Positions 31,973 to 38,915 of a stretch of DNA of 38,915 nt are shown here, in pieces. The position numbers were made by a program, and so were the translations under genes. The DNA is from Nocardiopsis listeri NBRC 13360 (GTDB lineage: Bacteria; Actinomycetota; Actinomycetes; Streptosporangiales; Streptosporangiaceae): contig NZ_BCSH01000075.1 in assembly GCF_001570765.1 (NCBI RefSeq), forward strand, positions 1-38,915, given 5' to 3'. The notes below the pieces were generated by a model that worked only from the letters and a program-made list of their open reading frames with translations, was not told the origin of the DNA and ran no database searches. Every line of letters begins with the position of its first letter. Position 1 is the stretch's first letter.

Positions 31973-33415
31973 GTGACCAGGCACACCCCACCGACCACCA
32001 CAGACGAGGGCACCGCACAGCGCGCCACCCGGCTCGTCATTCCGCTTCTCCTGGTCTCGGCGTTCGTCGTCATCCTGAATGAGACGATCATGGGTGTGGC
32101 CCTGCCCGCCCTCAGCCGGGACCTGGGTATCTCCGTCTCCACAGGGCAGTGGCTGACCTCGGCCTTCATGCTCGTGATGGCCGTGGTCATCCCCATCACC
32201 GGTTTCCTGCTACAGCGGTTCCACCTCAGACAGGTCTTCATCACCGCGATGACCCTGTTCAGTCTGGGCACCCTGATCTGTTTCCTGGCGCCGAACTTCA
32301 CGGTCCTGCTGCTGGGCCGGATCGTTCAGGCCTCCGGAACGGCGATCATGATGCCGCTGCTCATGACGACCGTGCTCAACATGGTCCCCAACGACCGCCG
32401 CGGCCGCGTGATGGGCAACATCTCCATCGTCATGGCGGTGGCCCCGGCCGTGGGACCGACCCTGTCCGGGCTCATCCTCAACGTGCTGGACTGGCGTTGG
32501 CTGTTCGGCCTGGTCCTGCCGATCGCACTGGTGGGCCTGACCCTGGGCGCGGTCTTCATCCGCAACATCACCGAGCCGACCACCGCCCGCGTCGACGTGC
32601 CCTCGATCCTGCTGTCGGCCTTCGCGTTCGGCGGTCTGGTCTACGGCTTCTCCAGCATGGGCAAGGCCTCCGACGCCGGCGCCGGCATTCCCCCGGCCCT
32701 GGCCATCGGTGTGGGCGTCGTGGCCTTGGCGCTGTTCGTGTGGCGTCAGCTGCGCTTGCAGCGTGAGGACCGGGCCCTGCTGGACCTGCGGGTCTTCGAG
32801 TCCCGCCAGTTCACCATCTCGATCAGCCTGGTGCTGGCCAGCTTCATGGCGCTGTTCGGCGTCATCATCCTGCTGCCGGTCTACATGCAGAACGTGCTGG
32901 GCCACGACACCCTCGCCACCGGCCTGGCGATGCTGCCCGGTGGTCTGGTGATGGGTCTGCTGGCCCCGATCGTGGGCCGCCTCTACGACCGGTTCGGGCC
33001 GCGCCCGCTGGTCACACCGGGTGCGGCCGTGGTCACCCTGGTGATGTGGTCCATGACCACCTTCGACACCGAGACCACGATCGCCTCCATCGTGACCGCT
33101 CACGTGTTCTTGAGCATCGGTCTGGGCTTCATGTTCACCCCGTTGCTGACCGGCGCGCTGGGCTCCCTGCCCAAGCGGCTGTACTCCTACGGCAGCGCCG
33201 TGGTCGGTACCGTGCAGCAGGTCGCCGGTGCCGCGGGCACGGCCGCGTTCATCGCGGTGATGACCGCGGTGGCCGCGAGCCATGTCGAGGGCGGCATGGG
33301 TGCCGTCGCCGCCGAGGCCGGCGGTATCCACGTCGCGTTCATGCTCGGCGCCGGCATCACCACCCTGGCTTTCTTCGCGACCTTCCTGGTCCGCCGTTCC
33401 GCGCCCGCCGAGTGA
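31973..33415 (+). CDS. DHA2 family MFS drug exporter (LmrB-like)
   Basis: A 480-residue proton-coupled exporter with the DHA2 start LVIPLLLVSAFVVILNETIMGVALPAL, then the helix 2 region QWLTSAFMLVMAVVIPITGFLLQRF and the motif C region SIVMAVAPAVGPTLSGLIL. Helix number is about 14. Relatives export lincosamides and other antibiotics. The start is GTG at 31973 with AAGGAAG upstream. The upstream region is richer in A/T and contains TAGACT (31786-31791), a possible -10. It ends in a strong bidirectional hairpin shared with the ABC-F gene. Its placement beside ABC-F and HelR genes suggests a role in antibiotic defence. Confidence 0.93.
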   Translation: MTRHTPPTTTDEGTAQRATRLVIPLLLVSAFVVILNETIMGVALPALSRDLGISVSTGQWLTSAFMLVMAVVIPITGFLLQRFHLRQVFITAMTLFSLGTLICFLAPNFTVLLLGRIVQASGTAIMMPLLMTTVLNMVPNDRRGRVMGNISIVMAVAPAVGPTLSGLILNVLDWRWLFGLVLPIALVGLTLGAVFIRNITEPTTARVDVPSILLSAFAFGGLVYGFSSMGKASDAGAGIPPALAIGVGVVALALFVWRQLRLQREDRALLDLRVFESRQFTISISLVLASFMALFGVIILLPVYMQNVLGHDTLATGLAMLPGGLVMGLLAPIVGRLYDRFGPRPLVTPGAAVVTLVMWSMTTFDTETTIASIVTAHVFLSIGLGFMFTPLLTGALGSLPKRLYSYGSAVVGTVQQVAGAAGTAAFIAVMTAVAASHVEGGMGAVAAEAGGIHVAFMLGAGITTLAFFATFLVRRSAPAE

Positions 33416-33429
33416 TCGCACACCCTTGA

Positions 33430-33465
33430 AAGGGGCGGTCGCCGTTTCATCGGCCACCGCCCCTT
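33430..33465. terminator. Bidirectional terminator between exporter and ABC-F genes
   Basis: AAGGGGCGGT (33430-33439) and ACCGCCCCTT (33456-33465) are perfect complements, and an inner GCCG/CGGC pair extends the stem. It lies exactly between two convergent stop codons, so it can stop transcripts from both sides. Confidence 0.85.
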
Positions 33466-33479
33466 CCCCGTGGTCGGGA

Positions 33480-35078
33480 TCAGACCCGAGCGTAGGCGGC
33501 CAGGTCCAGACACGGCCAGGTTCCGACGTCGCGCAACAATCGCCGGTCGTGGGTGGACAGCACCACTGCCGCCTCGGTGGCTTCGAGGGCCTCGGTGAGC
33601 TCGTCCACCAGCGCGATCGACAGGTGGTTGGTGGGCTCGTCCAACAGCAGAACGTGCGGCCGGTGGGTCAGGGCCAGTGCCAGGTCCAGGCGGCGACGCT
33701 GACCCATGGACAGTTCACCGACCCGCTTTCCCGTCTCCCTCGGGCGCAACAACCCGAGCGAGGACAGGCCGACGGATCCGTTCGCGTCGGCGTACACGTC
33801 GGCGGCCCGGCGATCCAGTGGCAGCTCGGACTCCTGCCGCAACAGCACGACGCGGGCCTCATCCGAGCCGTGCACCCGGCCGGTGGTGGGTTCCAGCTCA
33901 CCGGCGAGCACCGAGAGCAGCGTGGACTTGCCGGCTCCGTTGGGGCCGGTGACCACCAGCCTCGAGCCGCCCCGTAGGGTCAGTGAGGCGGGGGTGGTGA
34001 GCCGGTCCCTCACGGTGATCCCCTCGGCCGCCAACAGGGTCGTACCGGACCGTGTGGGCAGATCGGGGAACCGGAACCGCTGCGGTGGTTCGGGCATGGT
34101 GACCTCGTGTGTGTCCAGGTCGGCCTGACGACGGCGCACGTTCTTGACCAGTCCGCCCGCGCGGGTGGCGCGCTGGTGCTTGCCGGTGCCCTTGTCCGGG
34201 CGCCACCCCGACACGAGCCGGTTCTGCGCCGAACTCAGCAGATCCCGCAGACGCGACCTCTCCTCCTGTTGTTGTGCGTACTCCTGCTCCCAGCGTTCTC
34301 GTTCGGCCCGGCGACCCCGGCGGTAGCCTTCGTACCCGCCGCCGTGGACTCGGGGACGGCCGTCGTCGGTGGGGTCCAGGTCCACCACGGTGTGGGCCAC
34401 GTCGGACAGCAACGCGCGGTCGTGGCTGATCACCACCACTCCTCCCGAGCGCCGACGCAGGCGTTCGGTGAGGAAGTCCAGACCGGCACGGTCCAGGTGG
34501 TTGGTGGGTTCGTCGAGCAGGAGGAAGTCGTCCTCGGCGCCGAGCAGGCAGGCCAGGCGGACCCGATAGCGGCGGCCGACCGACAGTTCGGTGAGGCGGC
34601 GGGAGCGGTCCGTTTCGGCGCCCAGCGCGTCCAGGGCGACGTCGATCCGGCGTTCGGCGTCCCAGGCGTCCAGCGCCTCGGCGCGCTCCAGGGCCCGCGC
34701 GTATCGTTCCTCGGCCCCGGTGGCGTTCTCGCCCAAGGCGAGCCCGGCGGTGTCGAGTTCGGCGAGCGCGGCCAGGGAGTCGGCCAAGGCGTCCGCGATC
34801 ACCTCCCCGACGGTGCGTCGGTCGGCGGTGGACATCTCCTGTTCGGCCAGGCCCAGCGTGCCGACCAGGTTCACGGTGCCCTCGTCCGGGACGAGCGTGC
34901 CCGCGAGTACGTTCAGGAGCGTGGTCTTGCCCCGTCCGTTCTCCCCCACGATCGCGATCCGGGAGGTGGGGGTGACGGTGAGGTCGGTGTCGAAGAGCAC
35001 TCGGTGGGCGCCCAGGGTGACGGAGACCCCGGACACGACGAGTTGCGCGCGCGAACGCGCGGGAAGGGCGGTGGGCAT
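33480..35078 (-). CDS. ABC-F ribosomal protection / antibiotic resistance ATPase
   Basis: A 532-residue soluble twin-ATPase without membrane domain. The first domain has GENGRGKTT, a degenerate signature ELSVGRR and LLLDEPTNHLD; the second has GPNGAGKST, ELSMGQRRRLDLA and LLLDEPTNHLS. The linker between them (EQEYAQQQEERSRLRDLLSSAQNRL to KHQRATRAGGLVKNVRRRQ) is the arm that reaches the ribosomal E/P site and displaces antibiotics. The ATG at 35078 has an SD of GAGGA. The 245 bp in front carry a candidate leaderless leader peptide and nested hairpins, as expected for drug-responsive attenuation. It lies downstream of helR on the same strand but probably has its own promoter. Confidence 0.93.
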   Translation of the reverse strand: MPTALPARSRAQLVVSGVSVTLGAHRVLFDTDLTVTPTSRIAIVGENGRGKTTLLNVLAGTLVPDEGTVNLVGTLGLAEQEMSTADRRTVGEVIADALADSLAALAELDTAGLALGENATGAEERYARALERAEALDAWDAERRIDVALDALGAETDRSRRLTELSVGRRYRVRLACLLGAEDDFLLLDEPTNHLDRAGLDFLTERLRRRSGGVVVISHDRALLSDVAHTVVDLDPTDDGRPRVHGGGYEGYRRGRRAERERWEQEYAQQQEERSRLRDLLSSAQNRLVSGWRPDKGTGKHQRATRAGGLVKNVRRRQADLDTHEVTMPEPPQRFRFPDLPTRSGTTLLAAEGITVRDRLTTPASLTLRGGSRLVVTGPNGAGKSTLLSVLAGELEPTTGRVHGSDEARVVLLRQESELPLDRRAADVYADANGSVGLSSLGLLRPRETGKRVGELSMGQRRRLDLALALTHRPHVLLLDEPTNHLSIALVDELTEALEATEAAVVLSTHDRRLLRDVGTWPCLDLAAYARV

Positions 35079-35095
35079 GTGCGTCCTCTACAACG

Positions 35096-35137
35096 GGCAC
35101 GCCGAAGTCACCCGGTGACCGGGTTGGTGGGCGTGCC
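35096..35137 (-). promoter_or_regulatory. Nested hairpins just before the ABC-F start
   Basis: GGCACGCC (35096-35103) pairs with GGCGTGCC (35130-35137); inside lies a second perfect hairpin, CCCGGT-G-ACCGGG (35111-35123). The outer stem ends 18 bp before the ABC-F ATG, so it could mask or expose translation. A 33-residue ORF (35108-35209, minus strand) ends at TGA within this structure, so its translation would melt the stem. Confidence 0.55.
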
Positions 35138-35194
35138 GAAAACGGCGACCCTCGATGGGGTCAGGTCGTCATGGCCGCGACGCGACGCTCGGAG

Positions 35195-35209
35195 ATGCTC
35201 GACGAGCAT
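35195..35209 (-). repeat. Short perfect hairpin in the ABC-F leader
   Basis: ATGCTCG-A-CGAGCAT is a perfect 7-bp inverted repeat, 18 nt downstream of the candidate leader peptide stop codon on the minus strand. The ATG of the second upstream ORF (35209) lies in the stem, so folding would hide it. Confidence 0.5.
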
Positions 35210-35227
35210 GGGCGGCGGACGACGCCG

Positions 35228-35254
35228 TTAAAGGTAGAGAACCGACTGGATCAT
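35228..35254 (-). CDS. Candidate leaderless leader peptide MIQSVLYL of the ABC-F gene
   Basis: An eight-codon ORF (ATG at 35254, TAA at 35228) lies 150 bp before the ABC-F coding sequence. Its ATG is 6 nt after a TAGTCT -10 box, which would make it the first codon of the mRNA. Short, early peptides followed by hairpins are the usual layout of ribosome-mediated attenuation for ABC-F and other ribosome-targeted resistance genes. Its small size means it may be chance; position relative to promoter and hairpins is the only evidence. Confidence 0.4.
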   Translation of the reverse strand: MIQSVLYL

Positions 35255-35260
35255 GTCTCA

Positions 35261-35289
35261 AGACTAACGCGGGAGCCCCGGCGAACGAA
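35261..35289 (-). promoter_or_regulatory. Candidate promoter of the ABC-F transcription unit
   Basis: On the minus strand, TTCGTT (35284-35289), a 17-bp spacer and TAGTCT (35261-35266) form a plausible sigma-70 promoter in the gap after helR. The predicted start falls on the ATG of the leader peptide at 35254. Confidence 0.45.
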
Positions 35290-35323
35290 AGTTCTTTTAC
35301 CGGAGGTCCCGCGCACATCCGGG

Positions 35324-37471
35324 TCAGGTGCTCGTGAGAACGACGAGCCGGTCGGTGGCCCTGGTCATGGCGACGTAGCGGTCGACCGCGCCCTCGGTGC
35401 CCGTCCCGAAGTCCTGCGGGTCGACGAGCACGACCAGGTCGAACTCCAACCCCTTGGCCAGGGTCGGGGTCAGTGATCGCACGCGCGGACCGGGGTGGAA
35501 GTCGGGCGCGCCGATGACGCAGGCGATGCCCTCGTCGTTCTCCGCCGCCCAGGCCGCCACGATCGACTCCAGTTCCTCGACACGGCCGTACTCCACCGGG
35601 GCGCCCCCACGGATGGAGGTCGGCACGTTGGCGTCCGGCAACACTGCCCGGATGACCGGTTCGGCGGCCTCCATCACCTGGGTCGGGGTCCGGTAGTTGA
35701 TGCTCAGCGACGCCATCTCGACCCGATCGAAGCCGACCCGCTCCAGCCGCTCCCGCCAGGACTCGGTGAACCCGTGCCGCGCCTGGGCACGGTCGCCCAC
35801 GATGGTGAAGCTGCGGGAGGGGCAGCGCTGTAGCAGCATTTGCCACTCCGCGTCGGTAAGTTCTTGGGCCTCGTCCACGACGATGTGCGCGAACGGGCCG
35901 GCGAGCAGGTCCGTGTCACCGGTGGGCAGGGCCGCCTCGTCGACCAGGTTCTCGCGCAGGTCGGCGTGGTGCAGCATCGTCACCAGCCCCTCCCCATCAT
36001 CGTCCGCGGCCATCAGATCGTCGATGACGTAGGACACGCGTTCACGTTCGGTCTCGGCGGCGGCATCGTGGCGGCGCTTGCGCTCGGAGGCCTTCGGGTC
36101 GCCGAGCCGCCGTCGGGCCGCGTCCAACAGCGGCAGGTCCGACACCGTCCAGGCCTGGGCGTCCTCGCGTTGCAGGGCGCGGACCTGGTCGGGTTCCAAC
36201 CAGGGCGCGCACAGACGTAGGTATGCCGGGACCGACCACAGGTCGCCCACCAGGTCCGTGGGTTCCAGCAGCGGCCAGGATCGATACAGGGCGCCGATCA
36301 GCTCCCGGTCGCGCAGTAGCCAGGAGTGCAGCATCTTCGTGGTGACGTCCTCCTCCTCGTGCTGGTCGTCCAGGATCGCGACCAGTTCCTCCAGGATGCG
36401 TTCGCGCGCCTCGTTGTGCGGGGTGCCCGGGTCCACCGCGTCGAACGCCTCCTTCCAGTCGGCGGCGCTCAACCGGAGGTCGAACCACGGGGTCGACACG
36501 GTCATGGCCTCGGTGGGTGGTCGCTCGTAGAACCGCACGGCCGGTTCGATCGCCTCCACCAGGCGCGCGGACTCCTTCAGCCGGGCGACCTCGGGATCGG
36601 TCTCCTCGCCGGCCATGGCGCCCTCGGGGACCAGGTCGCGCAGCGTGCGGGTCTGCACGCCCTCCTCGCCCAGGCTCGGCAGGACGTCGGCGACGTAGGC
36701 CAGGTAGGGCTGGTGGGGGCCGATGAACAGCACCCCGCCGCGCCGGTGGCCCAGCCGGGAGTCGGCGTAGAGCAGGTGGGCGGTGCGGTGCAGGGCGACC
36801 ACGGTCTTACCGGTGCCCGGTCCCCCATCGACGACCAGGGCCCCGGAGGACCCCGCCCGGATGATGGCGTTCTGGTCGGCCTGGATGGTGCCGAGCACGT
36901 CACGCATCCGGTCGGAGCGGTTGGCTCCCAGGCTCGCGATGAAGGCGGACTGGTCGTCGAGGGCGGCGTGGCCCTCGAAACCGTCCTCGGTGAACACCTC
37001 GTCCCAGTAGTCGCCGATCCGGCCGAGCTTCCACCGGTAGCGACGACGACTGACCAGACCCATCGGGTCGGCGTGGGTGGCGGCGAAGAACGGTTCGGCG
37101 GCGGGCGAGCGCCAGTCGATGAGCAGGCGGTCTCCCTCCGAGTCGGAGAGGCCGAGCCTGCCGACGTAGACGGGATGCTCCTCACCCGCACGGACGAATC
37201 GGCCCAGGCACAGGTCCAGGCCGAAGCGGCGTAGGGCGCGCAACCGAGAGGACAGGCGGTGGATCTCCATGTCACGTTCGACCGTCTCTCGGATGTTGCC
37301 ACCCGAGGACCGGCGCTGGACGTCGAGGCGTTCGTTCAGGTCGGCGATGCCGTTTTCGAGGCTGCGCGCGATGGCGGCGAAGTGTCGCTCATCGTCGGCG
37401 ATCAGCTTCGGGTCGGCCTTGGGAGCGAGGTGTTCGGAAAGGTCGAAGGCGCTGGTGGCCTGGGTTTTCAC
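35324..37471 (-). CDS. helR: RNA polymerase recycling motor ATPase HelR
   Basis: A 715-residue HelD-like SF1 ATPase that binds RNA polymerase and displaces rifamycins; HelR of Streptomyces venezuelae and mycobacterial relatives give rifamycin tolerance. N-terminal coiled-coil arm: DERHFAAIARSLENGIADLNERLDVQRR (split helices, 27-54). A GRLGL/LLIDWRSPAAEPFF block (104-129) precedes TIQADQNAIIR, Walker A GGPGTGKT (216-223), Walker B VVDEAQELTDAEW, VGDRAQARHG and the C-terminal VDRYVAMTRATDRLVVL helicase-type motif. The GTG at 37471 has GGGGAG 6 nt upstream; extension to 37723 would include the RAE promoter. The upstream rifamycin-associated element supports HelR over housekeeping HelD and suggests induction by rifamycins. 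Confidence 0.93.
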   Translation of the reverse strand: MKTQATSAFDLSEHLAPKADPKLIADDERHFAAIARSLENGIADLNERLDVQRRSSGGNIRETVERDMEIHRLSSRLRALRRFGLDLCLGRFVRAGEEHPVYVGRLGLSDSEGDRLLIDWRSPAAEPFFAATHADPMGLVSRRRYRWKLGRIGDYWDEVFTEDGFEGHAALDDQSAFIASLGANRSDRMRDVLGTIQADQNAIIRAGSSGALVVDGGPGTGKTVVALHRTAHLLYADSRLGHRRGGVLFIGPHQPYLAYVADVLPSLGEEGVQTRTLRDLVPEGAMAGEETDPEVARLKESARLVEAIEPAVRFYERPPTEAMTVSTPWFDLRLSAADWKEAFDAVDPGTPHNEARERILEELVAILDDQHEEEDVTTKMLHSWLLRDRELIGALYRSWPLLEPTDLVGDLWSVPAYLRLCAPWLEPDQVRALQREDAQAWTVSDLPLLDAARRRLGDPKASERKRRHDAAAETERERVSYVIDDLMAADDDGEGLVTMLHHADLRENLVDEAALPTGDTDLLAGPFAHIVVDEAQELTDAEWQMLLQRCPSRSFTIVGDRAQARHGFTESWRERLERVGFDRVEMASLSINYRTPTQVMEAAEPVIRAVLPDANVPTSIRGGAPVEYGRVEELESIVAAWAAENDEGIACVIGAPDFHPGPRVRSLTPTLAKGLEFDLVVLVDPQDFGTGTEGAVDRYVAMTRATDRLVVLTST

Positions 37472-37525
37472 GTCGTCTCCCCGATCGTGGGTTGTGCTCA
37501 CGAAGGTCGATTGTGAACCACCACC

Positions 37526-37544
37526 GGGGTCTTGCCGCAAGCCC
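37526..37544. promoter_or_regulatory. Rifamycin-associated element (RAE)
   Basis: On the minus strand this reads GGGCTTGCGGCAAGACCCC, a 19-bp near-palindrome with the CTTGCGGCAAG core. It matches the RAE known upstream of rifamycin-inactivating enzymes and helR in actinobacteria and needed for rifamycin induction. It lies 54 bp before the helR GTG. Both strands contain a TTGC-G -35-like hexamer, so it may serve promoters in both directions. Confidence 0.88.
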
Positions 37545-37560
37545 GGGGGTGCGCTATAAA
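37532..37560 (+). promoter_or_regulatory. Divergent promoter overlapping the RAE
   Basis: TTGCCG (37532-37537, inside the RAE), a 17-bp spacer and TATAAA (37555-37560) give the best consensus promoter in the window, reading away from helR. Transcription would start at about 37567, ahead of an intrinsic terminator at 37639-37663. Confidence 0.5.
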
Positions 37561-37566
37561 TTAGAA

Positions 37567-37663
37567 GTGGCGGGAGGTCTCTGGAATCGCCCGCACCCCA
37601 CCTCCACCCCCGCACCGACCCGCAGTAACGTTCACGCCGCCGCCTCTTGCGCGCGGCTTTTTT
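37567..37663 (+). ncRNA. Candidate ~97-nt RAE-linked small RNA
   Basis: The interval runs from the predicted start of the divergent RAE promoter to the T-run of an intrinsic terminator. It contains no ORF with SD that ends before the terminator; a leaderless GTG frame starting exactly at 37567 would read through to 37731. It could be a stand-alone sRNA, a leader of the response regulator mRNA, or a drug-sensitive decoy transcript. Only promoter and terminator signals support it. Confidence 0.3.
37639..37663 (+). terminator. Intrinsic terminator without an upstream gene
   Basis: GCCGC (37639-37643) and GCGGC (37653-37657) form a stem followed by six T (37658-37663), rare in this GC-rich DNA. 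No plus-strand gene ends upstream; the nearest feature is the RAE-linked promoter 100 bp before. Confidence 0.6.
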
Positions 37664-37772
37664 CATGCTCTTTGGTCGGGTCACACCGCTCGGGTGGGTC
37701 CCCACTCGGGCCGGTCCTGCCACTCAGGTGAGAAATCGGAATCGACAGCCACGGATCGACCGTCCGTGAGAA

Positions 37773-37807
37773 CATGGGAACGAGCCTCGGTACCAGGAGT
37801 TCCCATG
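37773..37807. repeat. Inverted repeat upstream of the response regulator gene
   Basis: CATGGGAAC (37773-37781) and GTTCCCATG (37799-37807) are perfect 9-bp inverted arms, 17 bp apart, 120 bp before the regulator's start. This could be a dimer operator with widely spaced half sites or a leader hairpin. The rest of 37664-37926 shows no gene. Confidence 0.5.
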
Positions 37808-37926
37808 GGTATGGCCGCTTTCCCTCGACCCCCTCTCGCCCCGTGCCACAGCGGTTCCTGCGCGGGCGGACAAAGGTCCGACGTCCATTCTCTTTCCGGT
37901 CAGAACGAAAAGCAGGAGTTGTTCCG

Positions 37927-38640
37927 GTGACCCCTCAATCCGCCCCCGCCGAGATACGACCGGTCGACGGCCCCACCCCCACCCGGCCACTGCGCATCAT
38001 GGTCGTCGACGACCACGCCCTGTTCCGTCGCGGCCTGGTGTCGGTCCTGGACGACGAGGACGACATCGACGTGGTCGGCGAGGCCGGTGACGGTGACGTG
38101 GCCGTCCAGAAGGCCGGCGAGCTGCAACCGGACGTCATCATCATGGACGTGATGATGCCGCACACCACCGGCATCGAGGCGGGCCCCCGCATCCGCGCCA
38201 TCGCGCCGGACGCCAAGTTCGTGATGCTCACCATGAGCGAATCCGAATCCGACCTGTTCGAGGCCCTCAAAGCGGGCGCGACCGGCTACCTCCTCAAGGA
38301 GATGGCCGTAACCGACCTGCCCCGCGTGGTGCGGACCATCGCCACCGGCCGCTCATGTCTGGACTCCTCCATGGCGACCAAGCTGATCGCCGAATTCGCC
38401 GAACTGGCCAAGCAGGAGACCTCCCACCGGCCCAAGGAGACGCTCCCCCAGCTCACCCCCCGCGAGACCGAGGTACTCAAACTCCTGGCCAGGTCCATGA
38501 ACAATCGCGAGATCGGTGGGCGCCTGTTCATCACCGAGAACACCGTGAAGAACCACGTCCGCAACATCCTGGAGAAGCTCCAGGTGCACTCGCGCACCGA
38601 GGCCGCCATCTACGCGGTCCGCGCCGAATACGTGAGCTGA
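37927..38640 (+). CDS. NarL/LuxR-family response regulator, orphan
   Basis: A 237-residue response regulator. The receiver has Asp28/Asp29, phospho-acceptor Asp74 in IIMDVMMP, Thr in VMLTMSE and Lys in YLLKEM, so phosphorylation is expected. A linker (AELAKQETSHRPKETLPQ) leads to a LuxR HTH (LTPRETEVLKLLARSMNNREIGGRLFITENTVKNHVRNILEKL). No kinase gene lies next to it here. The GTG at 37927 with AGGAG 9 nt upstream leaves a normal start; an extension to 37774 is Arg-rich and crosses the inverted repeat. It faces away from helR; whether it is linked to rifamycin response is unknown. Confidence 0.92.
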   Translation: MTPQSAPAEIRPVDGPTPTRPLRIMVVDDHALFRRGLVSVLDDEDDIDVVGEAGDGDVAVQKAGELQPDVIIMDVMMPHTTGIEAGPRIRAIAPDAKFVMLTMSESESDLFEALKAGATGYLLKEMAVTDLPRVVRTIATGRSCLDSSMATKLIAEFAELAKQETSHRPKETLPQLTPRETEVLKLLARSMNNREIGGRLFITENTVKNHVRNILEKLQVHSRTEAAIYAVRAEYVS

Positions 38641-38915
38641 CCACCGAACACGTGGGCCGACACATCTGCCACACAAAGCGAATGACGATTGCCTTCGCCT
38701 CGAAGCCGATGGTGGGTGGTGGGATGTACGGGTAGCGCGTAGTGAGCGTCGAAGCGTGTCGGCCTCCGAGGTTGTCCACAGGCCAGAAAGTTCGTGCTGG
38801 TGGTGGGGTCGATGGGCGTGATCCCATTGATCTTGGGGGAGCCGCTGGTTTCGCCGGTTTTGTGCTGCCCAGGGTGGGTGGTGAGGGTGGGGCGCCTGGG
38901 GTCGTGATCCTGCTG
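38641..38915. other. Intergenic or unassigned right end of the window
   Basis: These 275 bases show no ORF with convincing codon use or family motifs on either strand. TTGTCCACA (38772-38780) matches the actinobacterial DnaA-box consensus, but it is single and probably chance. A gene may begin or end beyond the window edge. Confidence 0.5.

Noticed and set aside
38772..38780. DnaA box TTGTCCACA as a sign of a replication origin
   Set aside because: It is single, with no cluster of boxes and no dnaA, dnaN or parAB genes nearby.

Overview
The window is high-GC DNA with GTG/TTG starts, Shine-Dalgarno-poor or leaderless genes, dense operons and many actinomycete-specific families (ECF42 sigma factor with DGPF partner, DUF574 methyltransferase, CelR/CebR operator, HelR with a rifamycin-associated element). 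It looks like the chromosome of a filamentous actinobacterium, probably Nocardiopsaceae (Nocardiopsis, Streptomonospora or Thermobifida relatives). The family name is inference. No rRNA, tRNA, CRISPR array, insertion sequence or prophage was seen.

Layout. 0-2.5 kb: a Vsr endonuclease and a cytosine-C5 DNA methyltransferase, divergent, then a GNAT acetyltransferase. 2.6-5.8 kb: a secreted GH6 cellulase lipoprotein behind an exact CelR/CebR operator, and a GH13 alpha-glucan hydrolase with its own repeat-rich upstream region. 5.8-7.4 kb: ECF42 sigma factor and DGPF/YCII protein. 7.5-9.9 kb: an orphan type II thioesterase and a divergent MFS exporter broken by a frameshift. 10-15.3 kb: a copper/haem envelope locus (PepSY membrane protein, PCu(A)C chaperone, Tat-exported DyP peroxidase, SCO1 protein, ECF sigma factor, membrane protein). 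15.3-18.8 kb: a degenerate PLD-like protein, an epimerase-like SDR, a small membrane protein and a permuted-papain-fold protein.

19-28.1 kb is the most interesting part. It is a conserved but functionally unresolved cluster related to the Streptomyces coelicolor SCO6650-SCO6655 locus. It holds a GTP cyclohydrolase II homologue with Met in place of the switch Tyr, a CDP-alcohol phosphatidyltransferase, an MDR oxidoreductase, a 6-pyruvoyl-tetrahydropterin synthase homologue without its zinc site and catalytic triad, a GT4 glycosyltransferase, a SAM methyltransferase, a UPF0104 membrane protein and a creatininase-family hydrolase. A working model is GTP to FAPy (formylated pyrimidine), deformylation by the creatininase homologue, then reduction, glycosylation, methylation and membrane attachment. 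A DHA2 exporter and a DUF574 methyltransferase sit inside the cluster like an insertion.

28.2-38.9 kb is a stress and drug-defence stretch: a DesK/DesR-like two-component system divergent from an ABC exporter, a second DHA2 exporter, an ABC-F ribosome-protection protein behind a structured leader with a possible leaderless 8-residue peptide, and HelR (RNA polymerase protection from rifamycins) behind a rifamycin-associated element. That element also seems to carry a divergent promoter for a short terminated RNA. An orphan NarL-type response regulator ends the window.
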